From CAG-1138 sp964495385 (GTDB taxonomy: Bacteria > Bacillota > Clostridia > Christensenellales > CAG-917): 64,000 nucleotides of DNA. The stretch spans positions 1 to 64,000 of the forward strand of contig CAZBVO010000003.1 of assembly GCA_964495385.1 (NCBI GenBank). Direction: 5' to 3'. This document shows positions 1 to 7,733 of the stretch, one piece after another (positions within the stretch are counted from its first letter, which is position 1; every line of letters begins with the position of its first letter). A program made the translations under genes and the position numbers. Under the pieces are notes generated by a model, which made no database searches, was not told where the DNA came from, and saw nothing but the letters and a program-made list of their open reading frames with translations.

Positions 1-302
1 TTTTTTGTTGTGAAGCATAGATTTTGGGCAAATGCTTTTGTGGCGAACTTATTTTAGGGACAAAAGGCTTGATGTTTGACAATTTGTCCAAAGCCCAAAG
101 AAAAGCTGTGGCAATTTTGATAACTTAGGGAGGGAATGTCAAAGCAACGTGTCGCAAGGAGGGCGCGAACAATATTTCGCAAAACGGGCCAAGGGTGTTT
201 TGGTCGGCTCAACGGGTTTGGGTGGGCGATAAAACCGAAAAATTTGCAGAAAGGCCCAAAAGCGTTTTGACAAGTTGTGGCGGAAAAGCGCATTTTTGCA
301 AC
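1..302. other. Intergenic stretch without a recognisable gene
   Basis: No open frame here has a ribosome-binding site or a recognisable product. The stretch is AT-rich and lies beyond the terminator of the leftward tRNA cluster. It is probably the spacer to whatever gene lies outside the window. Confidence 0.5.
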
Positions 303-333
303 AAAAAAGCCGTATCGAACGATACGACTTTTT
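303..333 (-). terminator. Intrinsic terminator of the tRNA cluster
   Basis: Read on the minus strand, a hairpin (GTCGTATCG/CGATACGGC with a 2-nt loop) is followed by six Ts. It begins 2 nt after the last encoded CCA, so it should end the tRNA transcript. Confidence 0.8.
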
Positions 334-334
334 G

Positions 335-409
335 TGGAGCGGGAGACGGGATTCGGACCCGCGACTTCCACCTTGGCAAGGTGGCATTCTACCACTGAAT
401 CACTCCCGC
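335..409 (-). tRNA. tRNA-Gly(GCC)
   Basis: Full cloverleaf on the minus strand: acceptor GCGGGAG/CTCCCGC, anticodon GCC between CCACCTT and AAGGTGG, T-loop GGTCCGAATCC, and an encoded 3' CCA. It is the last gene of the leftward cluster of eight. Confidence 0.95.
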
Positions 410-413
410 ATGC

Positions 414-489
414 TGGTGCACCATCAGGGACTCGAACCCGGGACCCACTGATTAAGAGTCAGTTGCTCTACCAACTGAGCTAATGGTGC
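414..489 (-). tRNA. tRNA-Lys(CTT)
   Basis: Cloverleaf with acceptor GCACCAT/ATGGTGC, anticodon CTT in the stem ACTGA/TCAGT, and encoded CCA. The T-stem CCGGG/CCCTG has one apparent C-T mismatch. It is one of two lysine tRNAs in the cluster and would read AAG codons. Confidence 0.93.
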
Positions 490-493
490 ATAT

Positions 494-577
494 TGGTGCG
501 ACTGAAGGGACTTGAACCCCCACATCGTTGATACCAGATCCTAAGTCTGGCGCGTCTGCCAGTTCCGCCACAGTCGC
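494..577 (-). tRNA. tRNA-Leu(TAG)
   Basis: Long class II tRNA (84 nt) with a variable arm, acceptor GCGACTG/CAGTCGC, anticodon TAG in CCAGACTTAGGATCTGG, and encoded CCA. The long variable arm supports leucine identity. Confidence 0.94.
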
Positions 578-635
578 ATATTGCGGATGAAGGCTCGGGG
601 TAGGGAAGTCTTACGGGCAAGGCCCGTGTTTGTAG

Positions 636-711
636 TGGTGCTCCATCGGGGATTCGAACCCCGGACACCTTGATTAAAAGTCAAGTGCTCTACCGACTGA
701 GCTAATGGGGC
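636..711 (-). tRNA. tRNA-Lys(TTT)
   Basis: Cloverleaf with anticodon TTT in CTTGACTTTTAATCAAG, T-arm GGGGTTCGAATCCCC, and encoded CCA. The acceptor GCCCCAT/ATGGAGC has one C-A mismatch at the third pair, which is unusual but leaves the fold intact. Confidence 0.92.
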
Positions 712-736
712 ATATTGTTGTTACAAATCTAAGTAA

Positions 737-811
737 TGGCTGGGGTAGCAAGATTTGAACTTACGAATGCCAGAGTCAAAGTCTGGTGCCTTACCGCTTG
801 GCGATACCCCA
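737..811 (-). tRNA. tRNA-Gln(TTG)
   Basis: Cloverleaf with acceptor TGGGGTA/TACCCCA, a weak T1-A72 first pair as expected for glutamine tRNAs, anticodon TTG in CCAGACTTTGACTCTGG, and encoded GCCA end. Confidence 0.94.
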
Positions 812-830
812 ACAAAGGCTTGCAAAGTAG

Positions 831-908
831 TGGGGTGAATAGTGGGAGTCGAACCCACGACCTCCAGGGCCACAACCTGGCGCTCTAACCAACTGAGCTA
901 TATCCACC
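831..908 (-). tRNA. tRNA-His(GTG)
   Basis: Anticodon GTG in CCAGGTTGTGGCCCTGG. The acceptor GTGGATA/TATTCAC is preceded by the extra G-1 opposite C73, the hallmark of tRNA-His. CCA is encoded. Confidence 0.95.
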
Positions 909-911
909 ACA

Positions 912-988
912 TGGCGAGCCTGAAGGGATTCGAACCCCCGACAAACGGCTTAGAAGGCCGTTGCTCTATCCGACTGAGCTACAGACCC
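912..988 (-). tRNA. tRNA-Arg(TCT)
   Basis: Cloverleaf with acceptor GGGTCTG/CAGGCTC (two G-T wobbles), anticodon TCT in ACGGCCTTCTAAGCCGT, and encoded GCCA end. It lies 3 nt upstream of tRNA-His in transcription order. Confidence 0.94.
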
Positions 989-1012
989 ACATCGTACACT
1001 TCGCAGTAGTTT

Positions 1013-1086
<74 letters not shown>

Positions 1087-1107
1087 ATTTGTAACAACGC
1101 GAGATTT

Positions 1108-1136
1108 ATTATATTGTATTTGCCCATTATTGTCAA
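1108..1136 (-). promoter_or_regulatory. Sigma-A promoter of the tRNA cluster
   Basis: On the minus strand a perfect TTGACA (1131-1136) and a perfect TATAAT (1108-1113) are 17 nt apart, placing the start about 15 nt before the first tRNA. Confidence 0.88.
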
Positions 1137-1164
1137 CTGTTTTTCCGTCCATTTCGGGAGATTT

Positions 1165-1641
1165 TCAAAAGATTTTTACAAAATTCGCAAAAACTTTTTT
1201 GTCTGCGACAACTATGTAGCAATAGCCGTTTTCCGAGGGGTAACCGTGCCCCAGCGAACCGACGTTTACAAGCGTCACGTTGCCTTCGCGAACCTCTTCG
1301 TAACAGTGGGTGTGACCGAACAACACCAAGTCGGCCGAGCATTCCCGTGCGCGCATGTATATTTCCAAAAAGTCCCGTTTGACTTTGTAGTTGTGGCCGT
1401 GCGTAACCAAAATTTTCAGCCCTTCAAGCTCGAACGTCGTTTCCTCCTCGACGCCCCGAACGTGTCCGTCGACGTTGCCCCTGACCTCGACGAATTTGTC
1501 GCCCAGCGACTCGAAAAAACTTCGCTCAGAAAGGGGACCGTCTCCGCAGAACACGACTTTGTCCGACTCGGCCATTATGCTTTTCAGCCTTTCGGGAATA
1601 GGGGAGCCGTGGGTGTCGGAAAAGCAAAAAATCGTTTTCAA
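1165..1641 (-). CDS. yfcE: YfcE/MJ0936-family metallophosphoesterase
   Basis: A small calcineurin-like phosphodiesterase of 158 residues that would hydrolyse phosphodiesters with two bound metals. All metal-ligand motifs are visible in order: SDTHG near residue 8, CGDG, RGNVDG, VTHGHN and FGHTH near residue 108. The start ATG overlaps the rdgB stop by 4 nt, so the two are translationally coupled, as in the B. subtilis ysnA-ysnB pair. The physiological substrate is unknown for this family. Confidence 0.9.
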   Translation of the reverse strand: MKTIFCFSDTHGSPIPERLKSIMAESDKVVFCGDGPLSERSFFESLGDKFVEVRGNVDGHVRGVEEETTFELEGLKILVTHGHNYKVKRDFLEIYMRARECSADLVLFGHTHCYEEVREGNVTLVNVGSLGHGYPSENGYCYIVVADKKVFANFVKIF

Positions 1642-2216
1642 CGTTTTTCCTCCAGTTTTTCAAGCAGATTTGCCACGGCACGTCCGCGATGGCTTACGCT
1701 GTTTTTTTCGTTGGCGGTCGCTTCGGCAAAGGTTTTTTGCAGCTCGTCCGAGAAAAATATACTGTCGTAGCCGAATCCGTTTTGTCCGCGTTCCTCGTCC
1801 AATATCTGTCCCGTGGTTTTGCCCTCGGCGACAATATAGTTTCCGTCGGGATAATACAGCACCAAAACGCAGGAGAAATAGGCAGATTTATCCAAATTTT
1901 TAAGGTTTTTGATAAGTTTTTTGCGGTTTTTTGCATCATCGTGATCGCCTGCGTACCTTGCGGAACGGACGCCCGGCTCGTTTTTTAGGGCAACGGCGAT
2001 AAGCCCCGTATCGTCCGCAAGCACGGGTTTTTTGAGATAGGCCGACACGGTTTTTGCTTTTAAGAGGGCATTTTCAAACAGCGTTTCGCCCGTTTCGTCG
2101 ACGTCGCCCGTAAAGCCTGCTTCGGCCATGGAAATTACGTTGTCGAAGGTATGCCCGAGTATTTTTTTGAATTCCGCCACTTTGTAGCTGTTGCCGCTGG
2201 CAATAATGATGTCCAT
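1638..2216 (-). CDS. rdgB: XTP/dITP diphosphatase (RdgB/HAM1)
   Basis: A house-cleaning enzyme that hydrolyses dITP, XTP and other non-canonical purine nucleotides to monophosphates, keeping them out of DNA and RNA. The 192 residues match the family length. Visible motifs are ASGNSYK at the N-terminus (SxNxxK), ADDTGL near residue 68, GQNGFGYD in the middle and SHRGRA near the C-terminus. It is the first gene of a two-gene minus-strand operon with yfcE. Confidence 0.93.
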   Translation of the reverse strand: MDIIIASGNSYKVAEFKKILGHTFDNVISMAEAGFTGDVDETGETLFENALLKAKTVSAYLKKPVLADDTGLIAVALKNEPGVRSARYAGDHDDAKNRKKLIKNLKNLDKSAYFSCVLVLYYPDGNYIVAEGKTTGQILDEERGQNGFGYDSIFFSDELQKTFAEATANEKNSVSHRGRAVANLLEKLEEKR

Positions 2217-2316
2217 TTTTCCACCTTTTGTCGTTTATAAAATTGAGTATAAACCATATAAGGCAAATTGTAAAGCGTTAAATTGTCGCTTTTTTTGGGC
2301 AAGGGCGTTCATCCGT

Positions 2317-2345
2317 TTGCTAAAGCGGAGGATATTTGCTATAAT
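2317..2345 (+). promoter_or_regulatory. Promoter of the DEDDh exonuclease gene
   Basis: TTGCTA (2317-2322) and TATAAT (2340-2345) are 17 nt apart. A GC directly precedes the -10, as in several promoters here. The predicted 5' UTR is only about 13 nt and contains GAGGTG as the likely ribosome site. Confidence 0.65.
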
Positions 2346-2364
2346 CGTCGGGCGAGGTGTTTGT

Positions 2365-3435
2365 ATGAAACTGTTGTCATTCGATATAGAAAGTTGCACC
2401 GGAAGTCACAACGACGGAAGTTTGTGCAGTTTCGGCTACGTCGTGGCCGACGAAAACCTGAATTTCGAGGTTCAGGAAGATTTGCTGTGCAATCCAAAGC
2501 CTTCGAGGTTTCGCTTGCGCCCTTACTCTAAAAACAAACAGGCGGAGGGCATAACGCTGGCGTACGACGAAAAGGTTTTTCGCGCGCAGCCTAAGTTTCC
2601 GGGCATCTATCCTAAAATCAAAAATTTGTTTGTCGGCGACGTGATTGCCGTCGGTTTTTCAATTGAAAACGACATTCAGTTTTTAAACAACGCTTGCGAC
2701 GTGTACGGTTTGGAATTTATCTCCTACCGGTTTTTCGACGTAAGGCAAATAGTCGAGCTTTGCTACGGCGACAAGTACGGTTTCGGCCTCAAAACCATCG
2801 CCGAAAATCTGAATATATCCGGCGATTCGCACCGTAGCGACGAGGACGCCAGAGTTACGCTTGAAATTTTGAAATACGTTTTGGCGGACAAGGGCATGAC
2901 CTTTTCGGAATTTGTGGATTTTTACGGCATAAAACCCGGCTACAACTGCCCGACGGGCTACGCAAATATGGTTTCGGAATTCGGGCTCAGGGAAGCTTTG
3001 ACCGAAAAACGCCTGACTCGCAGACAAAAAAACGGACTGTTTGAGGAGTACGTCAAAAAAATCTGCCGCACGGTTGCTCCCGTGTCCGACAAGTTTAAAG
3101 GGAAGAGGTTTTTGTTTAACGACAAATTCGTTCGCGACGACTTGGACAGTGCAAGGCGGTTTGTCAAAAACATTTATCTTTGCGGCGGTCGCTACGATTT
3201 GACGGGTGAGCGTGCAACCGACTACGTTTTGGTTTCTTCCTACGACGATGCGGACAAAAAAGCAAAACTGAAAGAGGATATGCCTCGGTTGAATTTTGTG
3301 CGTTACGCCGACGTTGCCGACTGTTTTAAGGAGGATGGCGAGGCCGTCGATTTTGCTTCGTTCGATTTGGCCGCACTGGTCAGAATTTCCTCCAGAATCA
3401 ACAAATTTAAGCGAGAAACACCCAAAAACGCCTGA
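2365..3435 (+). CDS. DEDDh-family 3'-5' exonuclease with extra C-terminal domain
   Basis: The 356-residue product begins with an exonuclease fold of the DNA polymerase III epsilon/RNase T type. DxE lies at D7 and E9, a further acidic motif is in FSIENDIQF, and HRSDEDA supplies the His and last Asp of DEDDh. It should remove nucleotides from 3' ends. The roughly 180-residue C-terminal half is not part of the usual domain. Its last 100 residues, with the strand ATDYVLVSSY, faintly resemble a BRCT domain; I infer this only by eye. I chose the ATG at 2365 because GAGGTG precedes it and the exonuclease fold starts there; the open frame upstream contains the promoter. Confidence 0.75.
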   Translation: MKLLSFDIESCTGSHNDGSLCSFGYVVADENLNFEVQEDLLCNPKPSRFRLRPYSKNKQAEGITLAYDEKVFRAQPKFPGIYPKIKNLFVGDVIAVGFSIENDIQFLNNACDVYGLEFISYRFFDVRQIVELCYGDKYGFGLKTIAENLNISGDSHRSDEDARVTLEILKYVLADKGMTFSEFVDFYGIKPGYNCPTGYANMVSEFGLREALTEKRLTRRQKNGLFEEYVKKICRTVAPVSDKFKGKRFLFNDKFVRDDLDSARRFVKNIYLCGGRYDLTGERATDYVLVSSYDDADKKAKLKEDMPRLNFVRYADVADCFKEDGEAVDFASFDLAALVRISSRINKFKRETPKNA

Positions 3436-3475
3436 AAGTATTCTGAAAAACACCGTAAAATATAATACCGTATCA

Positions 3476-3508
3476 AACGGCGGCAAATTTTGACCGCCGT
3501 TTTTTGAT
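3476..3508 (+). terminator. Intrinsic terminator after the exonuclease gene
   Basis: CGGCGG(T/C)CA inverted repeat: ACGGCGGCAAA pairs with the later TTTGACCGCCGT and is followed by a run of Ts. Confidence 0.75.
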
Positions 3509-3553
3509 TGCCGCTTTTAGAATAAACCCCGATTGGACACATATAATAGTTGT

Positions 3554-4285
3554 ATGTGGCAAAAAACCGTGTTTGTGGGCGAAACTTACGTCAAATATTA
3601 CAATAATCTTGCCGTTGCACTTTCGGCTATCGACAATCTTTCGTTTGCCGAAAGCGGTCGAAAAGGGGGCCTAACCGTTTGCCTTGCCGCCGAAGACGAT
3701 TTTTCGTGCGAGGTTTCAAAACGAGTCGATCGGGCATTGGCCGGCTTTATGCTTGAAAGCATGAAGTTCGATTACATCCGGCGGCAAACGGGTTTTGTCG
3801 CAAAAACGCCCTCGGAAGCCGCGGTCGTGGCCGCCATGCTTTACTTCGACACCGCTTCCGAACCCGAGGCGGTTTTGAAAAAAATAAAGGGTTTGGACAG
3901 AGTGTCCGTGGACGGCGTTTTCAATTTTTTGCTTTTCGACTTAAAAGAGACCTGGAAGGAAATAGTTTCGCTTTCCAAAAACATTTTGTCGGTGTCGGCG
4001 GATTCGGGGGATTTACTGTCGGTTGCGGGATTCATTTCGGCCTCAGGCGACGGCGACGGAGCAAGTTTGTTGATTTATGCCATAGGCGAAAAACTCTGCC
4101 TTAAAAATCTTACCCTGAAAAAAGACGTCCCGGTTGCCGAACTTTACCGAGATGCCGAACTCGATTTGGTTTCGGCGGTTGTCAAACAGCATCCCAACCG
4201 AGTGATTTTGCAGTGTCAAAATCTTTCTTCGGCCGCCGAGCGCGCGATAAAAAGCCTTGCGGCGACAAAAAAAGCGGACGGATAA
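3554..4285 (+). CDS. YtxC-like protein upstream of thrS
   Basis: A 243-residue soluble, mixed alpha/beta protein without signal peptide or membrane segment. I recognise no catalytic motif. In Bacillus the gene before thrS is ytxC, annotated as a putative sporulation protein. Position and size suggest the same family, but the sequence match cannot be verified here. The ATG at 3554 lies 6 nt after a perfect TATAAT (3542-3547) with no Shine-Dalgarno sequence, so the mRNA may be leaderless. The longer TTG frame from 3533 would contain the promoter. The -35 region is weak. Confidence 0.55.
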   Translation: MWQKTVFVGETYVKYYNNLAVALSAIDNLSFAESGRKGGLTVCLAAEDDFSCEVSKRVDRALAGFMLESMKFDYIRRQTGFVAKTPSEAAVVAAMLYFDTASEPEAVLKKIKGLDRVSVDGVFNFLLFDLKETWKEIVSLSKNILSVSADSGDLLSVAGFISASGDGDGASLLIYAIGEKLCLKNLTLKKDVPVAELYRDAELDLVSAVVKQHPNRVILQCQNLSSAAERAIKSLAATKKADG

Positions 4286-4306
4286 ATTTTTTACGGCTCA
4301 CTTTTG

Positions 4307-4336
4307 TTTGACAAACCGCTTGCGTATTTATATAAT
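4307..4336 (+). promoter_or_regulatory. Promoter of the first thrS
   Basis: TTGACA (4307-4312) and TATAAT (4331-4336) with an 18-nt spacer. The leader of about 75 nt shows only a short GC-rich hairpin (near 4378-4400) and no T-box. Confidence 0.8.
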
Positions 4337-4415
4337 GGTTTTACACATTTTCAATAATTAACTTACGACAAATCCGTGCGCGCTGTCGTGTTGTGCGCAT
4401 AGAAAGGAGCAGTTT

Positions 4416-6359
4416 GTGATAGTGACTTTACCCGGAGGTCTGGTTTTTCAATCGGAAGAAGGCCTCAAAATTTCGGAAATTTTCAAAAATTATCTTCCCT
4501 CGGCAGTAAAAACCGCAATCGCCGCTAAGGCGGACGGTAAACTTATGGAGTTGTCCGACGTGATTTCGTCGGATTGTTTTCTTGCGCCCGTAACTTTTGC
4601 CGACGAGGAAGGCAAGCAAATTTACCGTCATACCTGCGCACACGTTTTGGCTATGGCGGTGAAGCATATTTATCCGACCGTAAAACTCGCCCTCGGGCCG
4701 AGCATAGAAAACGGTTTTTATTACGATTTCGAATTCAAAACGCCTATTTCTCGCGAGGATTTTCAAAAAATCGAGGCGGAAATGCGCAAAATCATTAAGG
4801 CCAATTTGCCTATAACCAAAAAAGCGGTGCCGAAAAAAGAGGCTCTCGCCATGATGAAAAGCTTCGACGAGGACTATAAGGTCCAAATAATCGAAAGCAT
4901 GCCTAAAAACGAAAGGGCCGTGCTGTACAAACAGGGCGATTTTACCGAACTTTGCAAGGGACCGCATTTGGTTTCGACGGGAAAAATCAAGGCTTTTAAG
5001 CTGACGGGGCTTGCCGGCGCATATTGGCAAGGGAACGAAAACAACAAAATGCTTACTCGTATCTACGGGACGGCGTTTGACAAAAAGTCCGAACTCGAGG
5101 CCTATTTGCAAAGGTTGGAAGAGGCCAAAAAACGCGACCACAACCGTTTGGGAAGAGAATTGGGCTATTTTATGACCGATGCAGGAATAGGGCAAGGGCT
5201 GCCTATTTTGCTTCCGAAAGGGGCCAAAGTAGTGCAGATATTGCAACGCTACGTCGAAGACACCGAAGAAAAACACGGCTATCGCCTTACGCGCACTCCG
5301 CTTATGGCAAAACCCGAGTTTTACAAGTCGGGCGGCTATGACGGTTACTGCAAGGACAGCTTTTTCACCGTTCGCGGCGCAAACGACGAGGCGGATGCTT
5401 TTTATCTCAGGCCGATGACCTGTCCGTTCCAATACGCAGTGTTCAACAACGGACTTAAATCTTACAGGGATTTGCCGGTCAAGTATTCGGAAACGTCCAC
5501 GCTTTTCAGGGACGAAGACAGCGGCGAAATGCACGGGCTTATCAGGCTCAGGCAGTTTACGATATCCGAAGGGCACGTCATTTGCGAACCTAAAGACGTC
5601 GAAAGAGAATTCGGCAAAGCGTTGGCACTTGCGTCGGATATGCTTAGGGCAGTAGGTTTGGAAAACGACGTTACTTACCGTTTCGCAAAAAGAGGAGTGG
5701 CCTCCAAGGAAAAATACGCAGGCACCGACAAACAGTGGGCGGCGGCGGAAAAGGAAATGCGTCGCATATTGGAAGATTTCGGCGTTGCATACGACGAAGC
5801 TCCGGGAGAAGCGGCTTTTTACGGCCCGAAGTTGGACATTCAAATGAAAAACGTCCACGGCAAAGAAGATACGCTTATAACCATTCAGTTGGATATGTGT
5901 CTTGCCGAGCGTTTCGACATGAGCTACGTTTCCGAAAGCGGCGAAAAGGCTCGCCCGTACATAATTCACCGAACCTCCATGGGCTGCTACGAAAGAGTTT
6001 TGGCAATGCTGCTGGAAAAATATGCCGGAGCCATGCCTGTTTGGCTGTCGCCGGTGCAGGTCAGGGTGCTGAGCCTTACCGACCGAACTTCCGACCAGGC
6101 AAGGGATATCGCCGAAAAACTCAACGATATGGGGTTTAGGGCCGAAGCCGATTTACGAAGCGAAAAGCTTGGCTACAAAATTCGCTCGGCCGGCATCGAA
6201 AAAATCCCGTACGTTCTTGTAGTGGGCGACAAAGAGGCGGCGGACGGCACCGTGTCGGTCAGAAGCAGAAACGTCGGAGACGAGGGCCCTATGCGCTTTG
6301 AGGACTTCGCCGCAAAGCTTTACTATGACGTTAAAAACAAAATTATTTGGGAAAAATAA
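4416..6359 (+). CDS. thrS: Threonyl-tRNA synthetase, full-length type with TGS domain
   Basis: This enzyme charges tRNA-Thr with threonine and edits mischarged Ser-tRNA-Thr. The 647 residues contain a TGS domain (about 1-62), the N2 editing domain (HTCAH and CKGPH, the HxxxH and CxxxH pair), the class II catalytic core and an anticodon-binding domain (from about residue 545). The zinc ligands are present: Cys in LRPMTCP, His in SEGHVIC, His in IIHRTS. The active-site block reads FTISEGH where canonical enzymes have FTQDDAH, so the threonine-contacting Asp is Glu. I believe this variant occurs in other Clostridia. The GTG start is 6 nt after AAGGAG. A second thrS lies at 14192. Confidence 0.93.
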   Translation: MIVTLPGGLVFQSEEGLKISEIFKNYLPSAVKTAIAAKADGKLMELSDVISSDCFLAPVTFADEEGKQIYRHTCAHVLAMAVKHIYPTVKLALGPSIENGFYYDFEFKTPISREDFQKIEAEMRKIIKANLPITKKAVPKKEALAMMKSFDEDYKVQIIESMPKNERAVLYKQGDFTELCKGPHLVSTGKIKAFKLTGLAGAYWQGNENNKMLTRIYGTAFDKKSELEAYLQRLEEAKKRDHNRLGRELGYFMTDAGIGQGLPILLPKGAKVVQILQRYVEDTEEKHGYRLTRTPLMAKPEFYKSGGYDGYCKDSFFTVRGANDEADAFYLRPMTCPFQYAVFNNGLKSYRDLPVKYSETSTLFRDEDSGEMHGLIRLRQFTISEGHVICEPKDVEREFGKALALASDMLRAVGLENDVTYRFAKRGVASKEKYAGTDKQWAAAEKEMRRILEDFGVAYDEAPGEAAFYGPKLDIQMKNVHGKEDTLITIQLDMCLAERFDMSYVSESGEKARPYIIHRTSMGCYERVLAMLLEKYAGAMPVWLSPVQVRVLSLTDRTSDQARDIAEKLNDMGFRAEADLRSEKLGYKIRSAGIEKIPYVLVVGDKEAADGTVSVRSRNVGDEGPMRFEDFAAKLYYDVKNKIIWEK

Positions 6360-6391
6360 GCAAAAAAGCTTTGAAATGCGGCCAAAAACCG

Positions 6392-6420
6392 TTGACACAA
6401 AAGGTTATTTTTGCTAATAT
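6392..6420 (+). promoter_or_regulatory. Promoter of infC-rpmI-rplT
   Basis: Perfect TTGACA (6392-6397) and TAATAT (6415-6420) with a 17-nt spacer. It gives a leader of about 130 nt. Confidence 0.82.
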
Positions 6421-6426
6421 ATAAGC

Positions 6427-6544
6427 GCAAACAAGCAGAACTCCGTTCTCACCGCCGCCAAAGGGTAGGTCGGTTGCCGCTCTAAATAGAACAAAAAGTG
6501 TTTATTTATTGCCGACGGAGTTTATGCCGTCGGCAAATTTTTTT
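6427..6544 (+). promoter_or_regulatory. L20-type autoregulatory leader of infC with attenuator
   Basis: The leader ends in a perfect 10-bp hairpin (TTGCCGACGG/CCGTCGGCAA, 6509-6536) followed by TTTTTTT, placed 1 nt before the infC ribosome site. In B. subtilis this operon is controlled by L20 binding its leader and promoting termination. The position and architecture match. The L20-binding fold itself was not modelled. Confidence 0.72.
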
Positions 6545-6559
6545 CGGAGGGAAACTACC

Positions 6560-7075
6560 ATTAAAGAGCTTCAAATCAACGAACAAATCCGTGACAGAGA
6601 ACTTCGCGTAATTTCTGCGAACGGCGAACAGCTTGGCATCATGAGTTCCTACGACGCAAACCGTTTGGCGGAGGAACAGGGCTTGGACTTGGTCAAAATT
6701 TCACCGACCGCGGTTCCGCCGGTGTGCAAAATCATGGATTACGGCAAGTTTAAATACGAGCAGACCAAGCGTGAAAAAGACGCAAAGAAAAATCAGAAAA
6801 TCGTTGAACTGAAGGAAGTGTGGCTCAGTGCCACAATCGACGTCGGCGACCTCAACATCAAGGCGAAACAGGCAATCAAGTTTGTTCAAAACGGCGACAA
6901 GGTTCGTGTTTCCATCAGACTTAAAGGCCGTCAGCAAGCTTATCCGGAAATCGCCATGGGCATCATGAACGACTTTTTCGAAATCGTCCGTCCGTATGCC
7001 ATAAAGGAAAAGGAGCCGAAACTCGAAGGGCGCACCATCGCCATGAACATCGCTCCGATACCTGTCAAAAAGTAA
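6560..7075 (+). CDS. infC: Translation initiation factor IF-3
   Basis: IF-3 binds the 30S subunit and checks the initiator tRNA and start codon. The 171 residues contain the N-domain (INEQIR near the start, ISPTAVPPVCKIMDYGKF) and the C-domain ending in EGRTIAM. I place the start at ATT (6560-6562). It lies 8 nt after GGAGGG, gives the usual N-terminus just before INEQIR, and infC is the classical gene with an ATT start used for autoregulation. An ATG further upstream in frame (6524) would lie inside the terminator hairpin. First gene of infC-rpmI-rplT. Confidence 0.92.
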   Translation: MKELQINEQIRDRELRVISANGEQLGIMSSYDANRLAEEQGLDLVKISPTAVPPVCKIMDYGKFKYEQTKREKDAKKNQKIVELKEVWLSATIDVGDLNIKAKQAIKFVQNGDKVRVSIRLKGRQQAYPEIAMGIMNDFFEIVRPYAIKEKEPKLEGRTIAMNIAPIPVKK

Positions 7076-7129
7076 AATCTGCGGCTTGCCGCAACCAAAT
7101 ATAAAATAACTAACTTGGAGGAAATACAA

Positions 7130-7321
7130 ATGCCTAAAATGAAATCCAAGAGCGCAGCAAGAAAACGCTTCACTCTTACTCCATCCGGCAAAATCAAACG
7201 TTCCAAAATGGGTAAAAACCACATTTTGACCAAAAAAAGCACCAAACGTAAACGCGGCCTTCGTCAAGGCGGTTATGTAGATCATGCACAAGAAAGGTCC
7301 ATCAAGACCTTGATTCAATAG
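7130..7321 (+). CDS. rpmI: Ribosomal protein bL35
   Basis: A 63-residue, very basic protein of the 50S subunit. It begins MPKMKSKSAARKRF, the typical L35 start. The ATG at 7130 follows GGAGG with a 9-nt spacing; an in-frame TTG 15 nt earlier overlaps the ribosome site and is rejected. It lies between infC and rplT as in most bacteria. Confidence 0.96.
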   Translation: MPKMKSKSAARKRFTLTPSGKIKRSKMGKNHILTKKSTKRKRGLRQGGYVDHAQERSIKTLIQ

Positions 7322-7338
7322 TACGGAGGTAAAGCAAT

Positions 7339-7695
7339 ATGAGAATTAAACGTGGCGTCAATGCCGTTAAAAAACGCAGAAAAATTTTGAAACAAGCCAA
7401 GGGTTACTTCGGTGGAAAGAGCAAGCTTTACCGTGTTGCTCGCCAAGCCGTTATGAAATCCCAACAGTATGCTTACGTCGGACGTAAACAGAAAAAACGC
7501 GAATTCAGACAACTGTGGATCGCTCGTATCAATGCAGCTGCTCGCGTAAACGGTCTCAGCTACAGCGTACTTATGCACGGTCTTAAACTCGCCGACGTCA
7601 ACCTCAACCGCAAGGTTTTGGCAGACATCGCGGTTAACGATGCAGTAGCTTTTGCAGCACTTTGCGAAAAGGCAAAGGCCGCTTTGGCAAAATAA
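7339..7695 (+). CDS. rplT: Ribosomal protein bL20
   Basis: A 118-residue basic protein needed for early 50S assembly and the probable autoregulator of this operon through the leader before infC. Recognisable blocks are RIKRGVNAVKKRRKILK, GYFGGKSKLYRVA and WIARINAAAR. The start follows ACGGAGG. A hairpin terminator begins a few nt after the stop. Confidence 0.97.
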   Translation: MRIKRGVNAVKKRRKILKQAKGYFGGKSKLYRVARQAVMKSQQYAYVGRKQKKREFRQLWIARINAAARVNGLSYSVLMHGLKLADVNLNRKVLADIAVNDAVAFAALCEKAKAALAK

Positions 7696-7700
7696 AAAAT

Positions 7701-7727
7701 AATGCCTTCGTTAGCGGAGGCATTTTT
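7701..7727 (+). terminator. Intrinsic terminator after rplT
   Basis: ATGCCT and AGGCAT form a stem followed by five Ts. It lies directly before the ATG of the methyltransferase gene, so it may act as a partial terminator. Confidence 0.7.
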
Positions 7728-7733
7728 CAGAAT

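Noticed and set aside
4428..5969. 513-codon minus-strand frame opposite the first thrS, and the similar 626-codon frame at 14156-16036
   Set aside because: Both mirror the codon bias of the thrS genes and have no initiation signals or known domains.
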